Notes under the pieces: model-generated
What the model was told of the DNA's origin: nothing
Database searches by the model: none
What the model saw: the letters and a program-made list of their open reading frames with translations, nothing else
Part shown: positions 42,001 to 51,938 of the stretch, piece by piece
Position numbering within the stretch: position 1 is the first letter of the stretch
Layout of the letters: every line of letters begins with the position of its first letter
Source of the DNA: Capsaspora owczarzaki ATCC 30864
Lineage: Eukaryota; Opisthokonta; Filasterea
NCBI RefSeq assembly: GCF_000151315.2
Contig: NW_011887304.1
Span: forward strand, 665,690-729,689
Direction: 5' to 3'
DNA: 64,000 nt
Program-made: the position numbers and the translations under genes

Positions 42001-42870
42001 GTCTATGACTTCCCATGTCGGATCTGCGGCATTGAGGTGGATTGCAAGCGTCGTGTTCGCGTCGCTACAGACTCCAGCGGAGGAAGACATGCCACCAACC
42101 ATGATTGCTGACGCCGGGGGCGAAGAATCGACCACTTGCACAGGCGTCAATGTTGCGCCGACACGGGCAAGCAGCTTCCACGGGTCGCTATGCAGGTCCT
42201 TGAGATGTGGCGGAATTGCTGCTGTCGGATTGCTGTTGAAGCTGGGCTCTGACCAAACCCCAGTTGAAATGCGGTACATGGACATGTTTAACGCAATATC
42301 GCCGCCGCCAACCGCGCCGCCCGCCAACAGGAGATACGCTTCCGTTCCATAGGACAGCATGACCATTGCGGCGAGGTCGCGGCTCGCAGGGACGTTTCCT
42401 GTCTGATTCGGGTGCCGCCACTCTGCAGCAATCCGCGCGGGCAGCGGATCTCCGGTCGTCTTGGAGAAGGTGTCGTTAATGAACAAGTGTCTCAGAGCGG
42501 TGACTGGCGCGCCGTCGTCCACATTCGAGCCGCCATAAATCCATACATGGACATCGTCCACCTCGGCGACTCGCGAGCTGACTGCGGTGGCGCTTTGCTG
42601 TGAGATGGCAATGGGGCTGGTTGGATTCGCATTGCACACGTACTCCACGCTCCATGACAGGGCGTCTGGCTGCGACGACGATGGCGTAGGCGACGCGGTG
42701 GCGGTCTCTTGGGCTGCGGTGAAGGACAGCAAGGACAGCAAGGACAGCAGGCAGAGGAGCACAAGAGCGAGCAGGGTCGGCCGCGCGCGTCTCGGCGTCA
42801 CCCAAGGTCGCTCCAGTGATGCTCTGGCTTTGGCTTTGGCTTGGGCTTTGGCTTGGGCTGCGGCTGCCAT
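39019..42870 (-). CDS. Predicted membrane-tethered transcription factor: kelch ectodomain, TM, ankyrin repeats, GATA finger
   Basis: Intronless, 1283 residues from the ATG at 42868-42870 (context GCACCATGG; the frame runs upstream without another ATG). Residues 33-53 are a signal peptide (LLALVLLCLLSLLSLLSFTAA). Residues about 100-440 are kelch-like: VHVWIYGGSN, YLLLAGGAVGGG, AIMVGGMSS, VLFVFGGRNCSS, DMFVAGGFSDLGTNQDVWYY, with N-glycosylation sites. A Ser/Thr/Pro stalk (460-600) precedes a span at 600-629 followed by SGSKRK, a type I stop-transfer. Inside, residues 640-880 hold about six ankyrin repeats (GATALLHATAAGHLNVMAALLERGA, GQTPLFTACAVGDAVLV, REWTALHWAAA), then a Ser-rich region and, at 1116-1141, a GATA zinc finger: C-x2-C-x18-C-x2-C with TPQWRKGPDG. 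A basic KRPRRKR nuclear signal follows, then an acidic tail. Release by intramembrane cleavage is implied but not shown. Confidence 0.88.
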   Translation of the reverse strand: MAAAAQAKAQAKAKARASLERPWVTPRRARPTLLALVLLCLLSLLSLLSFTAAQETATASPTPSSSQPDALSWSVEYVCNANPTSPIAISQQSATAVSSRVAEVDDVHVWIYGGSNVDDGAPVTALRHLFINDTFSKTTGDPLPARIAAEWRHPNQTGNVPASRDLAAMVMLSYGTEAYLLLAGGAVGGGDIALNMSMYRISTGVWSEPSFNSNPTAAIPPHLKDLHSDPWKLLARVGATLTPVQVVDSSPPASAIMVGGMSSSAGVCSDANTTLAIHLNAADPTWEVIDLETAPPCLPAPVVSQHSAVYSTKKTVLFVFGGRNCSSETSALLYKFDLMSSCWTELCQTAACRASRPPPLFSHSAVLVNNGRDMFVAGGFSDLGTNQDVWYYSVQFDMWQRVKLDPRSPLFPFSMTAMFDYSGHIVLPGVTLDDQSPSQYYGTFLNQLHQCDDLSVCQTPPLHHLPLQRPYPLYPPSPASSSPPASSSPPPSTSAAVTFTDFLGSTSTSTASTYTEFTRSASASASFLPSPSASLATPTAVNATSAASDTPTSFSATLPPASFVSTTPTPKFPSYATPTPTSSNSNTTFSSTENLSAGETSAVVGILIASAAGVVATVGSHVAAAMALMSGSKRKASLLDRDDVLIFAVLISSAREGLLDPIMVLLEQEDVRERIINETDQQGATALLHATAAGHLNVMAALLERGASIGMPNEEGMTALHLACEYRQHEAAMFLIEKSAPLEARDMDGQTPLFTACAVGDAVLVGQLLDKGANMDSSDSSGTSPLMLAIQYGFEEVALLLLARGCNPNIEDRREWTALHWAAATNCCSVVEAICTDYLYQVRIESVTNDGRTALDLATRESHQHAILMLEAAARAVATGEKFVADPTMISPQSVSVSGGGSSHRSVASPTTTVHTSDVSTGVTSPSISVSTTVPLGLDPDLLAGVADLQTLLSPDNLDGIDATMAVDHDVDLMRLLVGSPSLSPETTSSLQFSDSLPHELLDNRHLLGAPSNAGLSQPNELSPLSLSPAASHSVSVSASSSSGLSSPSRLLPGTQSPVEPKPRGRPKANATAASAAAVVKPEPPSSDAAGVGLFNTVPGSSIASTLGHDPNSKVCLHCGLTKTPQWRKGPDGDTSLCNSCGLKYVRKIKKLRDKGMSEQEALALAALPPTKRPRRKRSSRNGSRDGSKSNSAQVSLSAGTGQPILAEATTLALAAQQLQNSIASPLGGQSALDRLFDPSSPSHNFDLRQFDEGDEDDDDDDDDDDGDAQVNHLLHSIQPMQF

Positions 42871-42879
42871 GGTGCGGGC

Positions 42880-42921
<42 letters not shown>

Positions 42922-44008
42922 ATGGTGGTTGCTGGCGCGCGGCGATGACCAGCGGCTCAAGCCGGCCGTCGCCACCCGCCGCGTGCATGCTCTTCGGTAC
43001 GTTGCGGGGGCTGTGTGCTTTGTGCTTGAGCTGGTGGTGGTTGTGAGGAGTGAGAGCGCGACTGTCGCACACAGGACCGGTTGGTTGTTGTGGTTCTCTG
43101 CTAAATGGGTGTGAATTGGTCGTCGTTGGGGGAGCAACCTCAATGGCTCAATGGCTCAAGGGAGGGCACAAGCTCAACAACAAACAACAAGTGCTGAGAT
43201 AGGAGAACAGAGAACAACAACAACAACAAAGGCAGAGAAAAGCGGAAAAAGAAAAGCAGGTAAAAAGTAGAAAAAAAAAAAAAGAATAAAAAAAAAAAGA
43301 ATAAAAAAAAAAAACCAGATCAAAACCGATAACAAAAAAATAGAAAAGAAAAGCCGGCAAAACGACAAACGCAAAAAAGCAGATACAAAAACAAAAGTAA
43401 ACTCAAACGATGATAACGTTGGCAAAGTTGAAGCGGAAAGGGGGAGCAGGGATTAGGGCTTAGGGGTTAGGGGTTAGGCTGTTTTTGTAATGTGCGACAC
43501 GATGCGCAATGCGGAGGATTTTTGTTTTTCGCATTTTGAATTGGCTCAATACGAATTGTGGTTGGATTTTTGTTGGGGCGGGCCGGAGGGAGCGGAGATC
43601 CGACGACGAGCGGCAGTGAGCAAGTGCGTAGGCATGTAATGACCGTGCTGAGCTGCATGACACGCGATGCAGGAAGAGAGAGAGAGAGGAAAGTGGGGTA
43701 TGACTCGATGCCGCTCTCGCTGTTCCATGGACACCGACTGCTGGTAGCATGTGTCAAGTTGGATGATACCAGCAGGGGCGCAGCAGATAGAGTCTCAATT
43801 GACAATCGCAAGGGCGGAATGGGTGGTCCTTGGCAATGGAACGGACGTCACTTGAACACCACCCGCTGTTAAACAAAAACGATCTACGAGTATCTCGTGT
43901 GATCATGGAATCGAAATTGAAAACGCACAAACCAGCCAACATCAATCCAACCGCACCCTTCCTTTAAAGACGTAGGGCCCCTCAAGGCAGTCGTCTTTTG
44001 AGAGGACG
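42871..44008. other. Divergent promoter region, kelch-GATA / LtrA genes
   Basis: About 1.1 kb between two outward-facing starts. It contains CAC/GTG-rich repeats (CGTGGT x6 near 42886-42925), CAA microsatellite, A-rich tracts with AATAAAAAAAAAA units at 43270-43315, a telomere-like tract, and GA repeats at 43675-43690. No supported ORF. Confidence 0.45.
43453..43478 (+). repeat. Short telomere-like tract
   Basis: TTAGGGCTTAGGGGTTAGGG and a further GTTAGG: four imperfect TTAGGG-type units in 26 bases, on the plus strand between two genes. Either an interstitial telomeric scar or chance G-rich repeat. Confidence 0.5.
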
Positions 44009-47000
44009 ATGGACAATCCATCATTACCACCAGACGCGGATGACAAGAACGCAGCCAACGAAGCGCCGGTTGGCGTTGCTTCTTCAGCCCCGCTCCAACA
44101 TGAGCAGTCCCTCTCGATTAAACCAGTTAGTTCGTACAGTTCCATCATACGGCGCTCCAGAAACACGAGGCAACGCAAAGTTCGCCGACGAGCAAAATCG
44201 CTTCCTACCCATGCGAATCGGCCAGATTCCAACCCGAGCACCGCCCATCCACCTCAACCTGATAATGTCGTTGAGGGTCATGTCAAAGCGAGTGAGCCCT
44301 CCGAGGCTAGTGAAGCGCAGGCGACAGGACCGAGCATGCCGGATCATCAGCACGGCGACCGCGTTCATTTCACTAGCAACAATCAGGACAGTACCACACC
44401 TGCCGCTGTTTGTTTGATGGACGACCCTTCAGTCACCACATCGGCGTCTGTCAGTTACGATTCATCGTCTTATGACGATCTTTCATATTCGTCGGTCAGT
44501 GGCGGGGAGGAAACGCTGGTGGTTGACCTCCCGAGAAACTCGGATGGCATGTCCACCGTCACCCTTCAGCGTCTCTCGCGCCAGGTAACATGGTTTGATA
44601 TTGAGGGCAAATTGGGGTGGGGGGGGAGTGGGGATGGTGCGCTCACGTTTGTATTTTGAACCCTCAGCTCCATCTCAACAAGGAAGACGATCTGCAACTG
44701 GTGCGCAGCCACCACGATCTGCCTGCCATTACACGGATTTTGTCTCGCTGCAAGAATGCCTCCGTCGTGTTTAACTTTACCTTGTCCCCATCGGAGGATT
44801 CGGAGAGTGAACCAACTTCCCTAGCAGGGTCCAGAGCCAGTACGATCCCCGCCATGGCTCCTGGCACGGAAGGCGCTTCGACCGTAGAAGCACCTCATCC
44901 TTCAAGCACCGTGCCAGTGCCACAGAACGAGACACCTCCAACACTGCCGCATGAGGCGGCGGCCGTTCCGACCAATGAAGCGCGAGAATACACTTTGCAA
45001 GTTCGCACAGAGCCCATGCACATCCGCCATCATTCTCAGGCACATCACAAAGCTCGGCATCACCATCGTACTCGACAGGCGCAGCCATCCACATCAGTGC
45101 CAGTCGTTCCACCACCTCCAGAGCGGCGGATGTCAGTGTTTCGTCCGCCACAGTATCTTGCCAGCATCGACCGAGCTGCCGTCACAGATGTCGGGTCACG
45201 TCATCCCGACGAGTGTCCCAATGAGCCACATACCGAAGAATCTGCAGTAGACATCAGCGCTCCCCCTCTACCGGCCGGCACTCACGGTCGTTCGGCAACT
45301 TGGCTCGGTACAGTTGGCTCGAATGTTTTACTTTTGTGTTCCTAGCCCGCTTTGTTTCTTTTGCTCACGACGTGCACTTGTCACTGGGATGCAATCCAAA
45401 AGAGCTCTTTTTCGATCTGTTCTTTGTGGCAGGCATCATCGAGCTGTATCTGGACGACAGGGTGGATGCCGCAGCCCTCGGAACATTTGTTGCATTGTTT
45501 ACTCCAATGTGGTGGATTTGGTCTTCGTCCTCCTTTTACGCCAACCGATTCGACACTGACGATGTCATCCATCGGTGTTTGATGCTGATTCAACTCATTT
45601 CCCTTGGTACGTGTGATCTGTACTTCTGAGAGTGCGGGAGATTTTGGGTTTTGCTAACCTCCATCGGATTACCGCAGTCATCCTGGTTAACAACCTACAC
45701 TACGCACTCGGGTCCACTTCGGACGTATTCACGATTGCCTACATGTGCAACGATATCGTCATGCTCATCAAGTACTTGCGAGGTAAAGGCGCGGTTGGCA
45801 ATCTACAGCGGGAAATCAAAACTCTTTCGTTCAGACTCTTACGACCCACCTTGAATGTGCACCTTCTAGTGTACTACTATGTGCCGCGTGCAAGATCGGC
45901 GGCATGCGCGATTGTGATGGCCAATACCATCTCGATTGCCTTGTGGGGCGCGTCGCTTGCTGTTCCAACTCCTTGGCGAGTGATACTGTGGCTAGCAGGC
46001 ATTGCAGCTGAATGCACAGCGCATATTATCAAGCGAGGGCGCCAGGTACGGATGAGGATTGTCACTTGCCACGACTGTTTTGGGTCGACTATGACTGGTT
46101 CTGGACAATTTTCTCGACCCTGCAGATTCCCTTCAATGCCTCCCACCTTCCTGATCGATTTGGCATTTTCACCATTGTCGTTCTTGGAGAGCAAATCATC
46201 TCGGCAACCGAGGGGAGCACGATTGCCGGATTTTCTGCCACGATTGGGTTGGTTGCATGCCTTTTTTTTCTTTTCGTACTTGGGATTTGTCGCGACGCAC
46301 TTCTCTCCGATGCTCACAACCAATCTCACCTGTCATTTGAATTCTGCCATGGATCTCACCTCGCAGAGTTGCGCTGGGCTTTGCTGTATTGTTCTCCTTC
46401 TCGTTGTGGTGGATGTACTTTGACGCCTTCGACGGCCAAGTTGTCGGTCACGCCACGCACTTGTCGCCGCTGTGGCTGTATGCGCACTATCCGTTGCACA
46501 CCTCGCTGGCGTTCACGGGCGTTCTTCTTGCGCCGTTGGTTGCGCGAGCTGCAGATCCGCTCAACAACTCGGCCGTCGTGCTTTACTTTCTCGGTGGCAG
46601 CAGCGTGGTCTTTCTTTGCAACGCTGCCATCACGTTCATCAACTCGTTTGCCAGAAAGGGTAAAGGGGGGGGTTTATCAAAACGAATGCTTTTGAGTGTT
46701 TGTTGTGGGCCTTGACCAACTTGTTTTCGCGCCCCCCTCTTCAGATCCATACTTGAATACCATCATTCTCTCCCGGGTCGTCATTGCGATCGTCGTTGCG
46801 CTCATATGCGCGGGTCCTCCGAGTGAATTTGTGACGCTCGTGGTTGTTGGCTCTTTGGCAGCCACTCAAGGTTGGTGTTGGGAATCTTGCTTTCTCGCCA
46901 AGCTCTCTCTGATCCTGACTTTTCTTCCTTTGCTGCTATTAGTCGTTGTTGATGTGCTGGTGCAGCACCTGCGCTACTTGCGCTTCACCAAACTGCCTGC

Positions 47001-47793
47001 AAGCGCTCGTGATAGCATTTCGTTGAGCAGCCTGGCAGGATCTCCTTCCACTGTCGACTCGCATCGAATGCGAACAAGCTTTGCCAACCGCTCACGCACC
47101 TCGTTCTTTGGCGTACCTTCTGCCAAGTCGATGGACATTGAGGCTGGTCATTTGAACGCCGCGGTCGCCTTGACCTCGCCGCTGAGCCATGCCAAGTCTC
47201 TCGACGCTGGCGAAGCAGCCGACTATGAGAGCGATGGCGGCGCAGAAGCAATCTATTCTAGAGCTTGGAAAGGTCGAAAGCGGTTTACCAAAACTCGAGA
47301 GCAGCTGCATGCAAGTAATAACGCGGTGGCACGAGTCGTGTCTCGAGATTCCCTTGCATTCACGTCGGCAGGAAGCCACCTCCAACGGCTCGCGGCTGCA
47401 CATCCCTCCACATCTTCGCCACTCACTCCAAGAGCAAGCTCGCAAACGCTTGCCCAGGCCCATGCATCGCCCCGATCTCCAACAGCAGTGGCAGCAGCAG
47501 CACCGCCAGCATCCGGCACTCAACAACTCACCACACCGGCAGCGGCAGGCTTAGCGGCGTCGGACGCCCATGCACTATCAACGACAACGCTGCAAACATC
47601 TGGACCCTCAGTCATGCCGATCGGGCGTCTCCCGCCTGCGTTAGCCGTTCGACCCCTTCCGCTGTCCAATTTGCATCACGACCGGCTCATGGGACATTTA
47701 CCACGACCTCACTCTTGTGGACACCTTCCGCTTCGACCATCAGCCAGCTCACGCGTGGTTTCTCGCATCTGGGAGCCACCCAGCGAGTGTTGA
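44009..47793 (+). CDS. LtrA-domain multi-span membrane protein with long cytosolic extensions
   Basis: Eight exons: 44009-44584, 44668-45307, 45346-45606, 45678-46045, 46126-46247, 46367-46659, 46745-46870 and 46943-47793, about 1078 residues. The middle is a bacterial low-temperature-requirement A (LtrA) domain: NPKELFFDLFFVAGI, NNLHYALGSTSDVFTIAY, DRFGIFTIVVLGEQIISAT, FSLWWMYFD, with roughly ten membrane segments. LtrA function is unknown even in bacteria. Residues 1-400 are a disordered N-terminal region with Arg-rich, Ser-rich and His-rich (HIRHHSQAHHKARHHH) stretches; residues from about 830 on form a Ser/Ala/Gln-rich tail. These extensions are absent from the bacterial proteins and suggest regulation or cytoskeletal contact (inference). 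Confidence 0.83.
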
Positions 47794-48001
47794 AGCATGT
47801 GTATGAGTGTTTGCGACAAAAGTGAGGCGAACGAAAGCGAAAAAGTCTGTACATTTGAATCACAACCATACGAATGAAGCAAATATGCACATACAAGGCA
47901 TCACAAAGCCTGCTGTGATGTCAGTGAGCACGAAAGTATGAATAGACGCCACAAAAAAAAGCAACACAACAAAAATACAAAGAAATCCGTGATGCTGTTC
48001 A

Positions 48002-48833
48002 TCACTGAATGATCATGTAAGCGGTGGAGCGACGGCGACGACGAACGCAAATGACAGTAATAGTGATGGCGATGAGCACCAATGCAACTGCGCCTCCGCA
48101 CAGACCATACAGAACGACGCTGCTGACTGTAAACATAAGAAGAGAGAGAGAGGGAAGAGTCCAATCAAGATTCGGTCAGGCGAGGATCAAAAAAGGTCCA
48201 ATAGTATTCCCACAATCACAAATCTAACTCGTAAGTAGGCCTTACTTGCGCATTCACCGTAGCGCCAGTCCGAGCACGAGAAGCAGACCTGCTCGCCGAG
48301 ACCGCGCCAGTCACCCGAGATGCACAGGCCCTCCGGCGAAATGTACTTTGAGTTTCCAGAGGTCAGCTGCATGAACATTTTGGCATTGGGTTTGTTGATG
48401 GAAGGAGGTCAGTAACTCGTCGAACTGCAAAATCAATGGCAATTCAATCAAAGTACTCGAAAGTGTCAACGACGTACGGACGGTGAGGCGCACCAGAGGC
48501 AGCCCGAGAGGTCGATGCACGTTGAGCAGTTTGAGATGAGCGCCGTGGTTGAGCCATAGCCATTGAGGCAGGGGTCGAGACCTAAACAGACACAATAGAG
48601 CGAGCGGAGCGGCAGTGATGTCAAATGTCAGTCAAGTTGACGGCTGTTGCTGCCCTGCTCAGCACACAGATGGAGAGTGTTGAATAGAAATGGAAGGTAG
48701 TCATGCAATGTAGGAGGGAGGAGGAGGCGTGAGGAGGCGGGGGATTTGGGACTGAACTGCTGCTGGCGGACGCAATGCCAAAGGCAATCACAATGCTCAG
48801 GACGAACAGCGCAATGCTGCTGCTGCGAGACAT
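48002..48833 (-). CDS. Small PSI-domain type I membrane protein
   Basis: Four exons in transcript order: 48833-48758, 48581-48478, 48366-48246 and 48126-48002, about 141 residues. Signal peptide (IALFVLSIVIAFGIASA), then a plexin-semaphorin-integrin-like cysteine pattern (DPCLNGYGS, NCSTCIDLSGCLWCASPS, GLCISGDW, VCFSCSDW, GECA), one membrane span (VVLYGLCGGAVALVLIAITITVICV), five arginines and a short tail ending YMIIQ, a YxxPhi sorting motif. Likely a cell-surface or endosomal receptor or adaptor. The exon 1 donor (A|GTTCAG) is weak. Confidence 0.68.
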
Positions 48834-49134
48834 TGTTGGAAGAATAACAACAACAAAAAAAGTGACTGATGAGAGACGCGATGCATTTCCATACTCGAGT
48901 TGTATTGAGTCGTCGGATAGGATCAGCAAAAAGATGGAAAAGCAAAACTGCTGAGAGATTGAACGGCTCTTTCCCCTTCTCCCCTTGCTGCTCTCTTCGC
49001 TCAACCCTCACTGATGAGAGATGCACAAACACAGATTCAGACAATACGGGTGGCTCAGCGGTGTTTATCGGTAAATTTGGAGCAAAGCAACAGCAAGCAG
49101 AGCAGTCCTTTTTGTTTGTGTGAATCTTTGAGAG
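48834..49134. promoter_or_regulatory. Divergent promoter region, PSI protein / LRR kinase 1
   Basis: 301 bases between two outward-facing starts. TGATGAGAGA occurs twice (48865 and 49011). No TATA box recognised. Confidence 0.4.
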
Positions 49135-51634
49135 ATGGAGTTGCTGGAGAAGCTGTCGTCCCTCTTGGACCTGGAGGGGACCCGAGAGATGACTGCGAAT
49201 CAGCTCGAAGTGTATGAACAAGTCAAGCGTGCGAGTGGGAGGCTCGAGTAAGTGAGCGCCGAATGTATTGAAAAGCGTACCAGCGCGTGACACTGACGAG
49301 ATGATGCCGGTGGGCAGTCTGAACAACAACATGATCGACGATGACGAAGCAAAGGTGCTTGCGAGAGCACTCAAAGTGAACATGGCAGGGAACACGCCAG
49401 TGTCTGGGATCAAGTAAGTCGTCTCACTTTGACTGATGAGTGCGAGTGGTTGATTCAGAAGAGTGCTCACTGATGGAGGGGCGGGGGGCGAATGGACAGT
49501 TTGAACAGGAATAGGTTTGGCGATGTCGGAGCAAAGGCCATTGCTGAGGCTCTCCAAGAGAACAAGAGGGTGACTTGGCTCGAGTACGTCGTCTCACTAT
49601 GATTGATGCATGCGAGTGGGTGATTCGGAAGAGAGTGGCTCACTGATAGCGAGGACGGACAGTCTGAGCGTTAACATGATTGGCGACACTGGGGCGCTGG
49701 CGATTGCTGAGACACTGAAAGTGAACAGGCTTGTGAATCACGTCCGGTAGGGCATATGCATGTAAATGGCTGGCTTCAGCAGATGACATTCAGAGTGGCT
49801 CACTGGTGGAGGGACGGCCAGTTTGAATGATAATCAGATTGGCGATGCCGGAGCGCTGGCGATTGCTGAGGTTCTCAAAGTGAACAAGAAGCTGAGATAC
49901 CTTTCGTAAGTGTTGATTGCTTCGAGATGTGTGGAATGTCGGAAGACTCATAACGGATGCAATCCACCGACAACAATAGTTTGAGCAACAACTTCATTAC
50001 CATCGTTGGAATTAACGCATTGTGGCAAACAGGCAACACCATTTGTAAACTGGAGTAAGCCTTTGCAAGCTGATCGGTTCTTGCATGATAGTGATGCAAA
50101 TCCGACCAGTCACTCACTCACGTGCTTTGGAAAACTTTATAGCTTCTCTGGCCAACGTGTCCCATCGCCTGCCATGTTGGCAGCTCGTGCCGCAGCGAAC
50201 GATCAGCCCCAACCTTCCGTCAATCCTGCATCTGAGATTCAGCAATTGCGCTCCGAGCTCGCTTCCAAACAACAGGAGCTCACCACCAAAAATCAAGAGC
50301 TCGCTTCCAAAAATCAAGAGCTCGCTTCCAAAGCTCAGGAGCTCGCTACCAAAGATGAGGAGCTCGCTGCCCAAGACCAAGAACTCGCTGCGCAAGATGA
50401 GGAACTCGCTGCCAAAGACCAAGAGCTCGCTGCCAAAGATCAGCAATTGCGCTCCAAGCTGGCCGCCAAAGATCAGAAATTCAACTCCAGACTGAATGCC
50501 AGAGATCAACAATCACGCTCCGAGCTTGCTGCCAAAGACAACGAACTTCAGCAACTTCGCTCAAATCTCGCCGGCAAAGACAAGGAGCTCGCGACTCAAA
50601 GGCAGGAGCTGAAAAAGCTTCGCTCCGATCTCGCTGCCAAAGAGCAGAGCCTCGCTACCAAAGAGCAGAACCTTGCTGCCAAGGATCGTGAACTCAAGTC
50701 AGCTCTTGATCGGATTGATGTTTTTGAGCGCAATCAGCCCGCCGTTGGATCTGCATCGAACTTTGACGGTCCCATACCTCAAGTGCCTCTCGCAACTCTT
50801 GTCGCCGCCACGAGCAATTTCGCCGCTGATTCTCTGCTCGGCAAAGGAGCATTTGGTTGCGTGTACGGCGCCAGTTTGCCTGGGCCTTCTGTTGCCGTGG
50901 CCATCAAGAAGCTGTCCGCCGAATCCAAGCAAGGCGCTGCCGAATTCAAGGCGGAACTGGCCTCTTTGTCCAAATTCCGTCACGCAAACATCATTGCCAT
51001 TCTGTCATATGCAGAAGAAGGCGACGAGCAATGTTTGGTCTACGAGTTCATGCCAAACGGATCAGTTCGCGATTGCTTGAATCTGAAGAACAACGCGACC
51101 CCGTTGACTTGGTCCCAGCGTCACCGCATTGCGGCTGATGTCTCCCGCGGCATGCACTACGTCCAGACAGCCTTCCCCGATCATGCATTGTTTCATCTCG
51201 ACCTCAAGACCGACAATGTCCTTTTGGACGCGCATTTCAATGCAAAAGTGTCTGACTTTGGCTTGGTTCGGATCGCTACACACCTTGATGAGCAAAGCTA
51301 CCTTCGCACATCGAACGTTCAAGGCACAGCTGCTTACATGTGTCCTGAGTTTTTTGAGAAAGGCCGCATGACCGTCAAGACGGATGTCTACGCCTTTGGC
51401 ATGATTTTGCTGGAATTGCTGACTGCGGAGAAACCTGGCACCAAGCTGAAAACTGATACGCGGAAGGCGGTGAAAAACCAGAAATTCTCTGACATGCTGG
51501 ACTCGACCCTCAAGCCAACCGAGGCAGAGCTCCAGAACGTCAGCGATTTTGTCACTCTTGCGCTCGAGTGCCTTGATGAAGCTGCTGATGATCGCCCCTC
51601 CTTTGGTCGCATCCTTGCGACATTGGATCCTTGA
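49135..51634 (+). CDS. Cytosolic LRR - coiled-coil - RLK/Pelle-like kinase, copy 1
   Basis: Seven exons: 49135-49247, 49318-49413, 49500-49583, 49663-49746, 49822-49905, 49980-50054 and 50143-51634, about 675 residues. Residues 1-37 are a helical leader. Exons 2-6 each encode one leucine-rich repeat of ribonuclease-inhibitor/NLR type (core LNxNxIGDxGAxAIAExLKVN). Residues 208-376 are a coiled coil of near-exact heptads (QELAAKD). Residues about 390-670 are a kinase of the RLK/Pelle/IRAK class: LATLVAATSNFAADSLLGKGAFGCVYG, VAIKKL (Lys about 434), catalytic loop FHLDLKTDNVLLD (Asp about 532), DFGL (about 550), MCPEFF for APE. The Arg of HRD is Leu, so it is a non-RD kinase. No signal peptide or span: an intracellular sensor-kinase layout. 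First of three tandem copies. Confidence 0.85.
49718..50311 (+). repeat. Segmental duplication, copy shared with 56063-56656
   Basis: About 594 bases spanning LRR exons 4-6, their introns and the start of the kinase exon. By eye I found no difference from 56063-56656 (constant offset 6345), in introns as well as exons, whereas surrounding LRR exons of the two copies differ. Confidence 0.8.
50240..50470 (+). repeat. 21-bp coding minisatellite (heptad coiled coil), copy 1
   Basis: About ten tandem 21-base units of the type GAGCTCGCTGCCAAAGACCA, each encoding one heptad (E-L-A-A-K-D-Q). Unit number differs between the three kinase genes, as expected of slippage. Confidence 0.75.
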
Positions 51635-51938
51635 TGACAGATGGAAAATTTTGTGTTCAGTAGCAGAGCTCAGCTCCCTCAAGTCGACTTGGGCTTTGGG
51701 TTTGTCCGTTTCCATTTTCTCCCAGTAAACGATGTCTTGCACATTCATTGTAGCATGCTTCCATAATGTGGTTATGCTCCGGGTAGGATCGTTCCAGGTC
51801 AAATCAGCATGTAAAAAACAAGAAAAAAAAAAGCAAACAAAAAAGCAAACACGAAAAGTTTTGGCGAAAAAGTGTGGCTCAGGAAATGAGTCAATTTGGA
51901 CAAGCAAATCAGTCGTTTTTATTTTGCTGAAAAACCAC
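51635..51938. other. Intergenic spacer, kinase copies 1-2
   Basis: Homologous to 54858-55163 (shared blocks CAGAGCTCAGCTCCCTCAAG, CAGTAAACGATGTCTTGCAC and others), so the duplicated unit includes the spacer. A-rich insert at 51810-51855. No gene. Confidence 0.5.

Noticed and set aside
42871-43143. N-terminal extension of the kelch-GATA protein with His-Asp repeats
   Set aside because: The upstream part of the frame has no ATG; the first ATG is at 42868-42870 in a strong start context directly before the signal peptide.
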